From an uncultured Erwinia sp. (GTDB lineage Bacteria; Pseudomonadota; Gammaproteobacteria; Enterobacterales; Enterobacteriaceae): a DNA stretch of 64,000 bases. The notes under the pieces were generated by a model, which did no database searches, was not told where the DNA came from, and was given only the letters and a program-made list of their open reading frames with translations. The position numbers were made by a program, and so were the translations under genes. The DNA lies in contig CALYQW010000012.1 of the NCBI GenBank assembly GCA_945290265.1, forward strand, positions 1-64,000, given 5' to 3'. This document shows, piece by piece, positions 51,388 to 61,458 of the stretch (positions are counted from its first letter, which is position 1; each line of letters opens with the position of its first letter).

Positions 51388-53094
51388 ATGAAATTGTTGG
51401 GAAAGGGTTTACTTACGCTGCTGGTAATTATAATCCTGGCGTTGGTAGCGCTGTATCTGCTGTTGCCAACGGAATGGGCAGCAAAATGGGCCAGCCGCCA
51501 GGTCAGTCAGCACAGTGATTATCAGCTGTCGCTGAGCCGCGCGGAATACCAGCTTACCCATCCTGGCACCCTGCAACTTAATCATCTCTCCTTCGGTCGC
51601 AAAGGCCAGCCAGCGCTGCTGGCGGCGGAACAGGTTGATCTTGGCTTCGGCCTGCAACAGTTCAGCCAGCCGCTGCACTTTACCCGTCTGACCCTGGCAC
51701 GCGGCACGCTGAATGCTGCGACCGGCGATCTGCCTGCCGGTCTGCAGGCAGACAGCCTGCAGTTGCGCCAGATGGCACTGACGCAGCCACAGTGGCTGTC
51801 TTTGCAGGCGCAGCGTGTTGACGCTACGCTCACCCCCTGGCAACCAAAGCCCGGTTACCCGCTGGGTAAAAAAAGTACATTTCACGCCAGCGCCGGCACG
51901 CTGGAGCTGAATGGTGTTGCGGCCAGTAACGCCGTCGCTGAAGTTGAAATCAACGGTGATGCGCTGACTCTCAGCGCACTGGAAGCCGATATTGCCCGCG
52001 GCTCAGTCAATGCCCAACTGTCACGCAATGCCCAGGGGGAGTGGCAGATTAACCGTCTGCGGCTGAACGGATTGCGTCTGCAAACAGACAAAAACCTGAG
52101 GGAATTTCTTGCTCCGCTACAAAATACGCCGTCGTTGACCATCGGACAGCTTGAGGTGTCTGATGCCCGGCTGGAAGGGCAGAACTGGGCGGTTAACGAT
52201 CTGGAACTGGCGTTGCGCAATCTGACTCTGGATCAGGGAGACTGGCAGAGCAGTAACGGCACCCTGAGCCTGCATGCCAGCAATCTGGTAGACGGAGGCG
52301 TTGAGCTAACCGAACCCCAGGCGCAGTTTGACTTTACCCCCCAGGGAGCCGATATCCGCCAGCTGGCTACCCGCTGGGCCAGGGGAGAAATTCACACCAC
52401 GGGTCACTGGCAGCGCAGCGAGCGCGCGATGACGCTGGATAACCTGATAATCAGCGGCCTGGAATATACTCTGCCTTTAGACTGGCGTGAACGCTGGATG
52501 CAGCCGCTGACCGCCTGGCTGAACAGCGTAAAACTGAATACCCTGAACGCTGACCGCAATCTGATTATAGATATTAACCCTGACTTTCCCTTCCAGCTCA
52601 CTGCGCTGGGTGGCAGCGGTCAACAGCTGGAGTTGGTACGTAACCAACAGTGGGGGATCTGGTCAGGGGATCTCGACCTGAACGCAGCGGAAGTCACCTT
52701 TAACCGCATCGATCTGCTACAGCCCGCGCTGGCACTGAGCGCCGATCAACAGCAGATCGTGGTCAGTAAAGTCGCCGCACGCCGTGGCGCAGGCGAGCTG
52801 AGCGGCATAATGACCATTGGTCAGCAGATACAGCGTCCGGTCAGTCTGGAGCTGAACGGTCATCAGGTGGATGCAGCGCTGTTTAACCACTGGGGCTGGC
52901 CGCGACCACTGCCAGAACAGGCAGCAGATCTGCAGCTGAAAGCCACGGCCAGCCTGCAAGGTACTGCTACACTGAAGCCCTCGGTGAATGCTACCATCAA
53001 GGTTAACGGCAATAATCAGCGCGTTTTACAACGGGTGGTCAACGGCAAAATTGCCGCAGAAGTCCAGCCGGATCAAAAGGGTGATCTGCGTTAG
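51388..53094 (+). CDS. yicH: YicH, AsmA family envelope protein
   Basis: Started at MKLLGKGLLTLLVI (GGGGA 8 bp upstream) it has 568 residues, like E. coli YicH. There is one N-terminal membrane anchor (about 6-26), then a large periplasmic beta-rich AsmA-like domain. RNLIIDINPDFPFQL and WGIWSGDLDLNAAEVTFNR are shared with YicH. AsmA-like proteins are thought to bridge the envelope for phospholipid traffic; YicH itself is not well studied. It has no visible partner and is followed by the small-ORF locus. Confidence 0.93.
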   Translation: MKLLGKGLLTLLVIIILALVALYLLLPTEWAAKWASRQVSQHSDYQLSLSRAEYQLTHPGTLQLNHLSFGRKGQPALLAAEQVDLGFGLQQFSQPLHFTRLTLARGTLNAATGDLPAGLQADSLQLRQMALTQPQWLSLQAQRVDATLTPWQPKPGYPLGKKSTFHASAGTLELNGVAASNAVAEVEINGDALTLSALEADIARGSVNAQLSRNAQGEWQINRLRLNGLRLQTDKNLREFLAPLQNTPSLTIGQLEVSDARLEGQNWAVNDLELALRNLTLDQGDWQSSNGTLSLHASNLVDGGVELTEPQAQFDFTPQGADIRQLATRWARGEIHTTGHWQRSERAMTLDNLIISGLEYTLPLDWRERWMQPLTAWLNSVKLNTLNADRNLIIDINPDFPFQLTALGGSGQQLELVRNQQWGIWSGDLDLNAAEVTFNRIDLLQPALALSADQQQIVVSKVAARRGAGELSGIMTIGQQIQRPVSLELNGHQVDAALFNHWGWPRPLPEQAADLQLKATASLQGTATLKPSVNATIKVNGNNQRVLQRVVNGKIAAEVQPDQKGDLR

Positions 53095-53112
53095 CTTCCC
53101 GGTAAGTGGCAG

Positions 53113-53141
53113 TCTGGTTGTCGGTGGGTTTGTTGTAGAAT
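53113..53141 (+). promoter_or_regulatory. Candidate promoter of the small toxin-like ORF
   Basis: TAGAAT at 53136-53141 is a 5 of 6 match to the -10. The -35 region at 17 bp is weak (TCTGGT). A start near 53148 would place a CCGGG-TTTT-CCCGG hairpin at the very 5' end of the RNA, leaving a leader of about 180 nt. Confidence 0.4.
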
Positions 53142-53217
53142 CCCCGACAAGCCGGGTTTTCCCGGTGAGGCGCAGTGTTGCGGGGGCTTGATCCCCGGTG
53201 GCGTTGTCGCTGGAAAG

Positions 53218-53281
53218 AGAAAAACCCGTACATCGTTCGGCATGAACCGGCAACATCGGGGGGCTAACCTTTTGCACGACA
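53218..53281 (-). ncRNA. Putative antisense RNA to the toxin-like leader
   Basis: On the - strand TTGCAA (53310-53315) and TATCCT (53287-53292) are spaced by 17 bp, pointing into the leader. An RNA starting near 53280 would reach a CCCG/CGGG-closed structure and five T at 53220-53224, giving about 63 nt. It would pair with the leader 48-110 nt before the small ORF. This resembles the layout of Rdl antitoxin RNAs, but each element is only a moderate match. Confidence 0.35.
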
Positions 53282-53328
53282 ACATCAGGATAGCCGCGAA
53301 CAGTTGCCATTGCAACCAAGGCGGTTAT

Positions 53329-53421
53329 ATGACGTTCAGGGAAGCGTTATGGATTGCAGTTATAACATTAGTCGTCGGCCCGATTGTGGTCGCACTGATC
53401 CGTTATTTCTGCATGTTTTAA
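53329..53421 (+). CDS. Small hydrophobic peptide, candidate Fst/Ldr-like type I toxin
   Basis: This is a 30-codon ORF with AAGGCGG placed 4-10 bp before ATG. The peptide begins MTFREALWIAVITL and contains GPIVVALIRYF, so a single membrane segment has a central Pro. E. coli LdrD, as I recall it, also begins MTF-x-E and has a mid-helix Pro followed by small and aliphatic residues. Similarity is short and could be chance. A structured leader, a possible antisense promoter and a strong terminator support a real transcript. A longer in-frame ORF from 53188 is judged leader sequence. Confidence 0.6.
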   Translation: MTFREALWIAVITLVVGPIVVALIRYFCMF

Positions 53422-53471
53422 CCTGAATGGGCGTCATCGCTGCCTGAAATGGCAACATGCGCCCGAACGAG

Positions 53472-53495
53472 CCGGAGGGTAACCTTTGGTTTTTT
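53472..53495 (+). terminator. Terminator of the small-ORF transcript
   Basis: A 7-bp stem CCGGAGG/CCTTTGG with two G-U pairs and a GTAA loop is followed by six T. Just upstream, GGGCG/CGCCC at about 53429-53465 forms a second stem with an inner TGCC/GGCA. Confidence 0.85.
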
Positions 53496-53504
53496 CGCAG
53501 TCGC

Positions 53505-54443
53505 TCAGCGCCCTGAGCCACCCTGCTCCAGCGGTTCAGCCGTATTGGCAGGCAGCACAATATACACCCCTTCAAATATCGCGCCGGTTTTGTCATTGCC
53601 GGACAACTGAACATTCAGCTGCACCCGGGCTTTACGTCCGCGCGCCAGACGATCAAGATCGCCGCTGAGTGAGCCTAAATCAGCCACTGCTGTGGGACGG
53701 CCTTCAATCAGAGAACTATAACGCACATGCGCATCGGCAAGAATAATGGTGCCACCCAGATGGCGCTCACGCAGCAGCAGCCAGATAAGTCCCCAGCCGG
53801 TGAGCGTCGCCAGTGAAAACAGGCTGCCGGCAAACAGCGCATGCACGCCATTCTGATTTCCACTTTCCGGCATAGTGGTGATAAATTTCTTGCCGGTATA
53901 TTGCACAATGCGCACGCCAATTTTTTCACTCAGCGGAATACTCTGATACCAGGCCTGCTGTAACTGACCGCACCAGTCGCCGCGATGCAGGATATCATCC
54001 AGGGTCACCACCGGTTTTATCATCAGAAAATGGCGTACCTGAGTGGTCTGCGGCGCGGCCACTTCCCCCTGATTGATATAACCCAGCTGAATAAAAAACG
54101 GCACGGCGTCTTCGCGCACGCTGCACACCACGCGGCTGACGCCCTCCTGACGGGCAACGGATTCCAGCGTCATCGCCACCAGCGTCCCCAGTCCTTTACC
54201 CTGTACCGATGGATGTACCGCCAGAAAGCGGATTGAGGCTTCATTTTCCGCATTAATATACAGCCGCCCTGCCGCCACCGGGCGTTCCTGTTCATCCACC
54301 ACCATTTGATGATGCGCCTGGGCATCCCAGGCATCGCGCTCTGAACCTTCCGGCCGCTTCAGCGGTTTACGCAGCATTTCCCAGCGGAAGTGATAGTACA
54401 TCGCCAGCGCTTCTGCGGTTTCGGGTACCCGAAGATGATACAT
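53505..54443 (-). CDS. fabY: FabY/YiiD, GNAT-thioesterase-like protein
   Basis: The 312 residues join an N-terminal GNAT acetyltransferase-like domain (about 1-150, with [17 protein letters not shown]) to a C-terminal YiiD hot-dog domain (about 165-300, with [23 protein letters not shown] and [12 protein letters not shown]). The family was linked to an acetoacetyl-ACP synthase activity in Pseudomonas; for this enterobacterial member the function is inferred. It is convergent with the small-ORF locus. Confidence 0.9.
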   Translation of the reverse strand: MYHLRVPETAEALAMYYHFRWEMLRKPLKRPEGSERDAWDAQAHHQMVVDEQERPVAAGRLYINAENEASIRFLAVHPSVQGKGLGTLVAMTLESVARQEGVSRVVCSVREDAVPFFIQLGYINQGEVAAPQTTQVRHFLMIKPVVTLDDILHRGDWCGQLQQAWYQSIPLSEKIGVRIVQYTGKKFITTMPESGNQNGVHALFAGSLFSLATLTGWGLIWLLLRERHLGGTIILADAHVRYSSLIEGRPTAVADLGSLSGDLDRLARGRKARVQLNVQLSGNDKTGAIFEGVYIVLPANTAEPLEQGGSGR

Positions 54444-54494
54444 ATACAGCTCCTGTTTTACGTCCGCCGCCCAGGCCAGACGGCTTCTCTTGCG

Positions 54495-54932
54495 TTACGC
54501 CTGTAACCAGAACGTGACCGGACCATCGTTAACCAGCGCCACCTGCATATCGGCCGCAAAACGTCCGGTTTGCGTATTGATCCCGGTTGTGCGGCAGCAG
54601 GAGACAAACTGCTGGTATAAGGCATTCGCTTCTGCCGGAGCCGCCGCGCTGGAGAAGCTGGGGCGCAGCCCCCTGCCGATATCGGCAGCCAGGGTAAACT
54701 GCGATACCACCAGCACGCTACCGCCTGACTGCTGTACGTTCAGGTTCATTTTTCCATCCACATCGGAAAAAATACGGTAGCCAAGCACCTTGTCTGCCAG
54801 CTTCTGCGCCGTAGCCGGCGTATCGCCCTGCTCAACCCCCAGCAGAATCAGCAGACCCGCACCTGTTTGCGCAATCATTTCCCCGTCAACCGTGACGCTG
54901 GCCGAACGTACGCGTTGAATTAAAGCAATCAT
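54495..54932 (-). CDS. dtd: D-aminoacyl-tRNA deacylase
   Basis: It removes D-amino acids mischarged on tRNA. The 145 residues carry [16 protein letters not shown], the active-site SQFTLAAD and the [10 protein letters not shown]-terminus with the cross-subunit Gly-Pro motif. The start overlaps the yihY stop by 4 bp. Confidence 0.97.
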   Translation of the reverse strand: MIALIQRVRSASVTVDGEMIAQTGAGLLILLGVEQGDTPATAQKLADKVLGYRIFSDVDGKMNLNVQQSGGSVLVVSQFTLAADIGRGLRPSFSSAAAPAEANALYQQFVSCCRTTGINTQTGRFAADMQVALVNDGPVTFWLQA

Positions 54933-55801
54933 GTTCCCTCTGTTTCTGTTTCATGCAGCAGTTTTCTCTGGCGGCGATAATCACCCAGCGAAGCGGTGAT
55001 CTCCGCGCCCAGCAACACAATGCACCAGGTCCAGTAGATCCACAGCAACAGGATCGGGATCACTGCCAGCACGCCGTAGATCAGCTGATAAGTCGGGAAC
55101 ATTTTAACATAGAGTGCAAAGCCCTTTTTCCCCAGCTCAAACAGCACGCCACTGACCAGCGCACCGATCAGGGCATCACGCCCCGCCACCCGGGCAGTTG
55201 GCACAATGCTGTACAGCATCCAGAATGACAGGCAGGAGAGCAGCAGCGGAAGTATGCGCAGCACGCTATCCACCAGCATACTGACGCCAGTGATGCTCGC
55301 CCACTGCAGAGAGAGCAGCCAGGAGCTGAGGCCCAGGCTGGCACCGGCCAGCAGCGGTCCGAGGGTCAGCACCATCCAGTAGACCGCAAACGAGTAGATT
55401 AGCGAGCGCTTGCGCTTACTGCGCCAGATGGTATTCAGCGCATAATCAATGGAATACATCAGCAGCAGCGCGGTAAAAATCAGTCCGCCAATGCCGACGG
55501 CCGTCATTTTATTGACGTTAGCGACAAACTGCTCCATGTAGTGCTCAATGGTTTCACCGGCTGCCGGAACAAAATTAGCAAAGACGAAGTGTTTCAGCTG
55601 GACGCTGACATCCTGGAACATGGGGAAGGCAGCAAACAGTGCAAAAATCACCGCGATCAGCGGCACCAGCGATAGCAACGATACATAGGCCAGATTACCT
55701 GCCAGTGTAGTCATCTGGTCGTCACCAATACGCTGCCACAGCAGCTTCAGCCACGACCAGATGCCGTGCAGCCGATTTCTGAAAGAATGGATTGATTTCA
55801 T
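54929..55801 (-). CDS. yihY: YihY/BrkB family inner membrane protein
   Basis: The 290 residues from [13 protein letters not shown] show about six membrane helices and the family blocks [33 protein letters not shown] and [22 protein letters not shown]. It is not a ribonuclease, despite the older name of the family. The function is unknown. It starts 2 bp after the yihX stop. Confidence 0.95.
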   Translation of the reverse strand: MKSIHSFRNRLHGIWSWLKLLWQRIGDDQMTTLAGNLAYVSLLSLVPLIAVIFALFAAFPMFQDVSVQLKHFVFANFVPAAGETIEHYMEQFVANVNKMTAVGIGGLIFTALLLMYSIDYALNTIWRSKRKRSLIYSFAVYWMVLTLGPLLAGASLGLSSWLLSLQWASITGVSMLVDSVLRILPLLLSCLSFWMLYSIVPTARVAGRDALIGALVSGVLFELGKKGFALYVKMFPTYQLIYGVLAVIPILLLWIYWTWCIVLLGAEITASLGDYRRQRKLLHETETEGT

Positions 55802-55803
55802 TA

Positions 55804-56400
55804 TCACAGTCGATCGGCAAAGAAGGCGGGGATTACGCTGGCATCGGTAACCTGCAGGCTGTGAATACCCAGCGCGCGCGCCGCATCAATATTTTCCTGA
55901 TTATCATCAAAAAAGATGGCGTCCTGCGCCGAAGCATCCTCGGCATTCAGTACCTGCTGATAAATCGCCGGTTCCGGCTTGCGCACGCCCATTTCCTGCG
56001 ACAAATACAGCTTATCAGCAGCCTCACTGACTTCAGGATACTCTGACAGCCAGAACGTCGTATGCAACCGGTTGGTATTAGACAGGATCACCACCCGCTC
56101 CCCCTGCTGACGCAGCTTCTGCATGATCGCAATCACCTCGGGCCTGACGTCAACAAATACCGCCTGCCAGCCGGCGGCAAACTGTTCGAAGCTCAGAGGC
56201 AAATCCAGCTGCTCAGAAAATTTCTGCGCAAACTCCTCATCACTGATTTCACCGCGCTCATGCTGATGAAAAGTTTCATTCATCTGAAAGCGACTCTTCA
56301 ACGTGGCTAAAGGTACCCGGCCAAGATCGCTCCAGACACCTAAAACTCGATTAAAATCAATATCAACAATGACGTTACCAAGATCAAAGATATACAGCAT
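55804..56400 (-). CDS. yihX: HAD phosphatase YihX (alpha-D-glucose-1-phosphate phosphatase)
   Basis: The 198 residues show HAD motif [12 protein letters not shown], motif II VILSNTN, motif [11 protein letters not shown] and motif [11 protein letters not shown]. The E. coli enzyme dephosphorylates alpha-glucose 1-phosphate. It leads a yihX-yihY-dtd operon. Confidence 0.95.
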   Translation of the reverse strand: MLYIFDLGNVIVDIDFNRVLGVWSDLGRVPLATLKSRFQMNETFHQHERGEISDEEFAQKFSEQLDLPLSFEQFAAGWQAVFVDVRPEVIAIMQKLRQQGERVVILSNTNRLHTTFWLSEYPEVSEAADKLYLSQEMGVRKPEPAIYQQVLNAEDASAQDAIFFDDNQENIDAARALGIHSLQVTDASVIPAFFADRL

Positions 56401-56473
56401 GGTCCACTCCTTTTTTCCGCTGAGTTGCTCACTCTAGCGGTAAACAGGTTGGCTGAACAGACGCAGAAATAAG

Positions 56474-56499
56474 AAAGGCCGGAAGAATTTCCGGCCTTT
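56474..56499 (-). terminator. Terminator of typA
   Basis: A perfect 11-bp stem AAAGGCCGGAA/TTCCGGCCTTT with a 4-nt loop lies 25 bp beyond the typA stop. The stem itself ends in A/T pairs, so it could work from both sides. Confidence 0.85.
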
Positions 56500-56523
56500 A
56501 AGGATAAAACTAAAAAATAAGTT

Positions 56524-58347
56524 TTAAGACTCTTTCGGTCCGCGGCTGGCGCGTTTACGATCGTTTTCCGTCAGGTGACGTTTACGGATACGTACCGAGG
56601 TTGGCGTCACTTCGACCAGTTCATCGTCATCGATAAACTCCAGCGCCTGCTCCAGTGACATTTTAATCGCCGGAACCAGGGTGGTCGCTTCATCAGTACC
56701 TGATGCACGCATGTTGGTCAGTTTCTTACCGGTCAGACAGTTAACAGTCAGATCGTTGGAACGTGAGTGAATACCGATGATCTGGCCTTCGTATACTTCC
56801 GCACCGTGACCGAGGAACAGTTTACCGCGATCCTGCAGGCTGAACAGCGCAAAGGCGACCGCTTTACCCTGACCGTTAGAGATCAGCACGCCGTTCTGAC
56901 GCTGACCGATTTCACCCGGACGCACGTCGTCGTAGTGGCTGAAGGTGGAGTACAGCAGACCGGTACCGGAAGTCATGGTCATGAACTCGGTACGGAAACC
57001 GATCAGACCACGCGCCGGGATCAGGTAATCCAGACGAATACGGCCTTTGCCGTCAGGGATCATGTCTTTAACATCACCCTTACGCTCACCCATTGCCTGC
57101 ATTACCGCACCCTGATGCTGCTCTTCGATATCCAGCGTCACGTTTTCGAACGGTTCCTGCATGCGGCCATCAATCTTACGGTTGATAACTTTTGGACGTG
57201 ATACGGCAATTTCAAAGCCTTCACGACGCATGTTTTCAATCAATACCGACAGGTGCAGCTCTCCACGGCCTGACACGCGGAACGCGTCGGCATCTTCGGT
57301 TTCTTCAACGCGCAGTGCCACGTTGTGCACCAGCTCTTTGTTCAGGCGGTCAAGGATCTGACGTGAAGTCACGTACTTACCTTCTTTACCACAGAACGGT
57401 GAGGTGTTGACGTTGAAGTACATGGTCACGGTTGGCTCATCCACGCTCAGCGCTGGCAGCGCTTCCACATTCTGCGGATCGCAGATGGTATCGGAGATGT
57501 TCAGCTCGCCCAGTCCGGTAATCGCGATGATATCACCCGCTTCCGCTTCGGTAGCGTCAATACGCTCCAGGCCCAGGTGAGTCAGTACCTTACCAACTTT
57601 ACCGTTGCGGGTTTTCCCTTCGCTATCGATGATAGTGACCTGCTGGTTTGGCTTCACTTTACCACGCTTGATGCGACCAATGCCGATAACCCCAACATAG
57701 TTGTTGTAGTCCAGCTGAGAAATCTGCATCTGGAATGGCGCTTCAGCTTCAACATTTGGCGGAGAAACGTGGTCAACAATCGCCTGATACAGCGGGGTCA
57801 TATCGTCCGCCATATCGGTGTGATCCAGACCGGCAATGCCGTTCAGGGCAGAGGCGTAGATAACCGGGAAATCCAGCTGCTCGTCAGTGGCATCCAGGTT
57901 TACGAACAGGTCAAATACCTGATCCACTACCCAGTCAGGACGCGCGCCTGGACGGTCAACTTTGTTGATTACCACGATCGGCTTCAGACCATTAGCAAAG
58001 GCTTTCTTGGTCACAAAGCGGGTTTGCGGCATCGGGCCATCCATTGCATCCACAACCAGCAGTACCGAGTCAACCATTGACATCACACGCTCTACCTCAC
58101 CACCGAAGTCGGCGTGTCCTGGGGTATCTACGATATTGATGCGGTAGTCATTCCAGTTAATGGCGGTGTTTTTTGCGAGGATGGTAATCCCACGCTCTTT
58201 CTCCAGGTCGTTGGAGTCCATTACGCGCTCAGCGGCTTCAGTACGGGCATCAAAAGTACCGGACTGCTGCAGCAGTTTATCAACCAGGGTAGTTTTACCG
58301 TGGTCAACGTGGGCAATAATGGCAATGTTACGCAAATTTTCGATCAC
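56524..58347 (-). CDS. typA: Ribosome-associated GTPase TypA/BipA
   Basis: This translational GTPase is involved in 50S assembly and stress responses. The 607 residues contain [33 protein letters not shown], the EF-G-like domains and the BipA-specific C-terminal domain ([15 protein letters not shown]). It is divergent from glnA. Confidence 0.98.
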   Translation of the reverse strand: MIENLRNIAIIAHVDHGKTTLVDKLLQQSGTFDARTEAAERVMDSNDLEKERGITILAKNTAINWNDYRINIVDTPGHADFGGEVERVMSMVDSVLLVVDAMDGPMPQTRFVTKKAFANGLKPIVVINKVDRPGARPDWVVDQVFDLFVNLDATDEQLDFPVIYASALNGIAGLDHTDMADDMTPLYQAIVDHVSPPNVEAEAPFQMQISQLDYNNYVGVIGIGRIKRGKVKPNQQVTIIDSEGKTRNGKVGKVLTHLGLERIDATEAEAGDIIAITGLGELNISDTICDPQNVEALPALSVDEPTVTMYFNVNTSPFCGKEGKYVTSRQILDRLNKELVHNVALRVEETEDADAFRVSGRGELHLSVLIENMRREGFEIAVSRPKVINRKIDGRMQEPFENVTLDIEEQHQGAVMQAMGERKGDVKDMIPDGKGRIRLDYLIPARGLIGFRTEFMTMTSGTGLLYSTFSHYDDVRPGEIGQRQNGVLISNGQGKAVAFALFSLQDRGKLFLGHGAEVYEGQIIGIHSRSNDLTVNCLTGKKLTNMRASGTDEATTLVPAIKMSLEQALEFIDDDELVEVTPTSVRIRKRHLTENDRKRASRGPKES

Positions 58348-58504
58348 AGCTTTGCCTCAGGCATTAGAACATTAGAAATAGCGCGCTATTGTACACGTAT
58401 TAATCGAAGGACTGAACAGAATCCCCCGTCTGACAGCAAGATATCTGTCAGACGGGCTCTCACAGCCATTTTCAGTGCAAATTTTGCACCGCAGCGAAAA
58501 AACT

Positions 58505-58519
58505 GCACCAGAATAGTGC
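58505..58519. promoter_or_regulatory. NtrC binding site 1 of glnA
   Basis: GCACC-AGAAT-AGTGC fits the NtrC consensus GCACY-N5-RGTGC. Its centre is about 141 bp before the predicted glnAp2 start, as in E. coli. Confidence 0.88.
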
Positions 58520-58536
58520 CAGACAACCACCATAAG

Positions 58537-58551
58537 GCACCAAAATGGTGC
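58537..58551. promoter_or_regulatory. NtrC binding site 2 of glnA
   Basis: GCACC-AAAAT-GGTGC is a perfect palindromic NtrC site. Its centre is about 109 bp before the predicted start. It lies 32 bp (three helical turns) from site 1, so dimers sit on one face. Confidence 0.92.
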
Positions 58552-58625
58552 ATAAGACCATCGTGGTGCAGTGCCTGTCTTCCGAAAGACGCGCATCATA
58601 GCGCTTTTTACCCCGGATAAGAAAG

Positions 58626-58643
58626 TTGGCATAAATTTCGCTT
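58626..58643 (+). promoter_or_regulatory. Sigma-54 promoter glnAp2
   Basis: TTGGCATAAATTTCGCTT has GG (-24) and GC (-12) with exactly ten bases between. It differs by only a few bases from E. coli glnAp2. Transcription should start near 58653. Confidence 0.92.
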
Positions 58644-58793
58644 TATCTCAGAAAATCAAAAAACGCCAGTTTTACAACGGTTGCCAGCCTGACAGAGATC
58701 TTTATTATCGGTATCAGCGTAATGAAACGCCCGCAGCTGCCGTGATGTTCTCTACACCGCGACAACAAATGATCAAATCCAGGAGAGTTAAGT

Positions 58794-60203
58794 ATGTCCG
58801 CTGAACACGTTCTGTCGATGATGAATGAGCATGACGTCAAATTTGTTGATCTGCGTTTTACCGATACCAAAGGTAAAGAGCAGCACGTTACCATCCCTGC
58901 TCATCAGGTTAATGCTGACTTCTTTGAAGAAGGCAAAATGTTTGACGGCTCCTCAATTGGCGGCTGGAAGGGCATTAACGAATCCGACATGGTGCTGATG
59001 CCGGATGCCAGCACTGCGGTTATCGATCCTTTCTTCGCTGACTCTACCCTGATTATTCGTTGTGACATCCTCGAGCCAGGCACCATGCAGGGCTATGACC
59101 GTGACCCGCGTTCCATTGTCAAACGTGCGGAAGATTTCCTGCGCTCTTCAGGTATCGCTGATACCGTGCTGTTTGGACCAGAACCTGAGTTCTTCCTGTT
59201 TGACGACATTCGCTTCGGCAGCAGCACCTCCGGCTCACATGTGGCGATCGACGATATCGAAGGCTGCTGGAACACCGGCACTAAATACGAAGGTGGTAAC
59301 AAAGGTCACCGCCCGGCGTTGAAAGGCGGTTACTTCCCGGTGCCACCGGTCGATTCTTCACAGGATATCCGCTCTGCAATGTGTCTGACCATGGAGCAGA
59401 TGGGCCTGGTGGTCGAAGCACATCACCATGAAGTGGCGACTGCCGGTCAGAACGAAGTCGCTACCCGCTTCAACACTATGACCAAAAAAGCGGACGAAAT
59501 TCAGATCTACAAATATGTGGTGCACAACGTGGCTCACGCCTGGGGTAAAACCGCCACTTTTATGCCAAAACCAATGTTTGGTGATAACGGCTCCGGCATG
59601 CACTGCCATATGTCACTGTCCAAGGGCGGCACCAACCTGTTTGCCGGCGACAAATACGGCGGCCTGTCTGAAACCGCGCTGTTCTACATTGGCGGCGTCA
59701 TCAAACACGCTAAAGCCATCAACGCGCTGTCAAACCCAACTACCAACTCTTACAAGCGTCTGGTGCCGGGCTACGAAGCGCCGGTCATGCTGGCCTATTC
59801 TGCCCGTAACCGCTCAGCATCCATCCGTATTCCGGTGGTCGCCAGCCCGAAAGCCCGCCGCATTGAAGCGCGCTTCCCGGATCCAGCGGCTAACCCGTAC
59901 CTGTGCTTCGCAGCTCTGCTGATGGCAGGTCTGGACGGCATTATTAACAAAATTCATCCTGGCGATGCGATGGATAAAAACCTGTATGACCTGCCGCCTG
60001 AAGAAGAAGCTGAGATCCCAAAAGTGGCTGCCTCTCTGGATGAAGCTCTGGCCGCTCTGGATGAAGACCGCGAGTTCCTGACCCGTGGTGGTGTGTTCAC
60101 TGACGATGCTATCGATGCTTATATCGAACTGCGTAAGTCTGAAATGGAACGCGTGCGCATGACGCCGCATCCGGTTGAGTTTGAGCTGTACTACAGCGTT
60201 TAA
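58794..60203 (+). CDS. glnA: Glutamine synthetase type I
   Basis: It condenses ammonia and glutamate using ATP. The 469 residues have [17 protein letters not shown], the glutamate/ammonia region, [12 protein letters not shown], and the adenylylation Tyr in [12 protein letters not shown] (about 398). It is first of glnA-glnL-glnG. Confidence 0.99.
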   Translation: MSAEHVLSMMNEHDVKFVDLRFTDTKGKEQHVTIPAHQVNADFFEEGKMFDGSSIGGWKGINESDMVLMPDASTAVIDPFFADSTLIIRCDILEPGTMQGYDRDPRSIVKRAEDFLRSSGIADTVLFGPEPEFFLFDDIRFGSSTSGSHVAIDDIEGCWNTGTKYEGGNKGHRPALKGGYFPVPPVDSSQDIRSAMCLTMEQMGLVVEAHHHEVATAGQNEVATRFNTMTKKADEIQIYKYVVHNVAHAWGKTATFMPKPMFGDNGSGMHCHMSLSKGGTNLFAGDKYGGLSETALFYIGGVIKHAKAINALSNPTTNSYKRLVPGYEAPVMLAYSARNRSASIRIPVVASPKARRIEARFPDPAANPYLCFAALLMAGLDGIINKIHPGDAMDKNLYDLPPEEEAEIPKVAASLDEALAALDEDREFLTRGGVFTDDAIDAYIELRKSEMERVRMTPHPVEFELYYSV

Positions 60204-60287
60204 TTTCGCGTTTATCCTTTATCACCCGGATGTTGCTACCGCGACATCCAGGAAAGTAAGGATTTTTTGTTACCGTGGAAACGTTCG

Positions 60288-60311
60288 GCCCATCCCTGGA
60301 TGGGCTTTTTT
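60288..60311 (+). terminator. Terminator between glnA and glnL
   Basis: The stem GCCCATC/GATGGGC with a CCTG loop is followed by six T. It would stop most glnA transcripts and leave glnL-glnG at lower levels. Confidence 0.9.
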
Positions 60312-60362
60312 CAGCGCAAACTTAGCAATTACCACGATATTTAACCGCCGCATGACTACAAT

Positions 60363-60377
60363 GCACCATTATAGTGC
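60363..60377. promoter_or_regulatory. NtrC site at glnLp
   Basis: GCACC-ATTAT-AGTGC fits the NtrC consensus and lies 25 bp before the glnL start. In E. coli a site here represses the internal glnL promoter. Confidence 0.85.
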
Positions 60378-60401
60378 AACTAATTTCCCGGAGAAAGCTG
60401 T

Positions 60402-61451
60402 ATGGCAACTGGCACGCCGCCCGATGCTGGGCAGATTCTCAACTCACTGATCAACTGTATTTTTCTGGTTGATAACGCGTTGGTGATCCATTACGCCAAC
60501 CCTGCCGCCCAGCAACTGCTGGCGCAGAGTTCGCGCAAACTGTTTGGCACACCACTGCCGGATTTAGTGGGCTACTTATCGCTGAATACCGAGGTGATGT
60601 TCGACAGCCTGCGTGCCGGTCAGGGTTTTACCGACAGCGAAGTGACCCTGGTGACCGACAGCCGGGCGCATATTATGTCACTCACCGCGCAGTATCTGCC
60701 GGATGGCCTGATTTTGCTGGAAATGGCCCCAATGGATAATCAGCGTCGTCTGAGCCAGGAGCAGCTGCAGCATGCCCAGCAGATAGCTGCCCGCGATTTA
60801 GTGCGCGGTCTGGCGCATGAAATCAAAAACCCGCTGGGGGGCCTGCGCGGCGCGGCCCAGTTACTGGCCAGGGCGCTGCCCGACCCGTCACTGAGAGAAT
60901 ATACCAACGTCATTATTGAACAGGCCGACCGTCTGCGAAATCTGGTCGATCGCCTGCTGGGGCCACAGCAGCCCGGCCTGCACGTCACGCAGAGTATTCA
61001 TCAGGTGGCTGAACGGGTGTTTAAGCTGGTGTCGATGGAATTGCCAGCCAACGTTTCGCTGGTGCGTGATTACGATCCCAGCCTGCCGGAACTGACGCAC
61101 GATCCGGACCAAATCGAACAGGTACTGCTGAACGTGGTACGTAATGCGCTGCAGGCGCTGAGTGACAATGGCGGCACCATCGTCCTGCGCACCCGTACCG
61201 CCTTTCAGCTTACGCTGCACGGCAACCGCTATCGCCTGGTGGCGCGCATTGATATTGAGGATGACGGCCCCGGTATCCCGGCGCAGCTGCAGGATACCCT
61301 GTTTTATCCCATGGTCAGCGGCCGCGAGGGCGGCACCGGGCTGGGTTTATCCATTGCCCGCAGTCTGATCGACCAGCACTCAGGAAAAATAGAGTTCAAC
61401 AGCTGGCCAGGACACACTGAATTTTCCATTTATCTGCCTATTCGCCAGTGA
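60402..61451 (+). CDS. glnL: Nitrogen sensor kinase/phosphatase NtrB
   Basis: This cytosolic kinase controls NtrC under GlnB. The 349 residues have an N-terminal PAS domain (about 10-115), the phosphoacceptor His in [16 protein letters not shown] and ATPase boxes [17 protein letters not shown] and [10 protein letters not shown]. Confidence 0.98.
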   Translation: MATGTPPDAGQILNSLINCIFLVDNALVIHYANPAAQQLLAQSSRKLFGTPLPDLVGYLSLNTEVMFDSLRAGQGFTDSEVTLVTDSRAHIMSLTAQYLPDGLILLEMAPMDNQRRLSQEQLQHAQQIAARDLVRGLAHEIKNPLGGLRGAAQLLARALPDPSLREYTNVIIEQADRLRNLVDRLLGPQQPGLHVTQSIHQVAERVFKLVSMELPANVSLVRDYDPSLPELTHDPDQIEQVLLNVVRNALQALSDNGGTIVLRTRTAFQLTLHGNRYRLVARIDIEDDGPGIPAQLQDTLFYPMVSGREGGTGLGLSIARSLIDQHSGKIEFNSWPGHTEFSIYLPIRQ

Positions 61452-61458
61452 GGTTTGT

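Larger units (their letters stand above)
58348..58793. promoter_or_regulatory. typA-glnA divergent control region
   Basis: This 446-bp region carries the NtrC enhancer sites and the sigma-54 promoter of glnA, listed separately. Near the typA end, TACAAT reads towards typA on the - strand at about 58391-58396, with only a weak -35. A third, weaker NtrC-like site reads GACC-N5-GGTGC at about 58556-58569. Confidence 0.75.

Noticed and set aside
53188-53328. 47-codon in-frame extension of the small hydrophobic ORF
   Set aside because: No ribosome site was found for its ATG; its composition fits a structured leader, and the AAGGCGG site marks the internal start.
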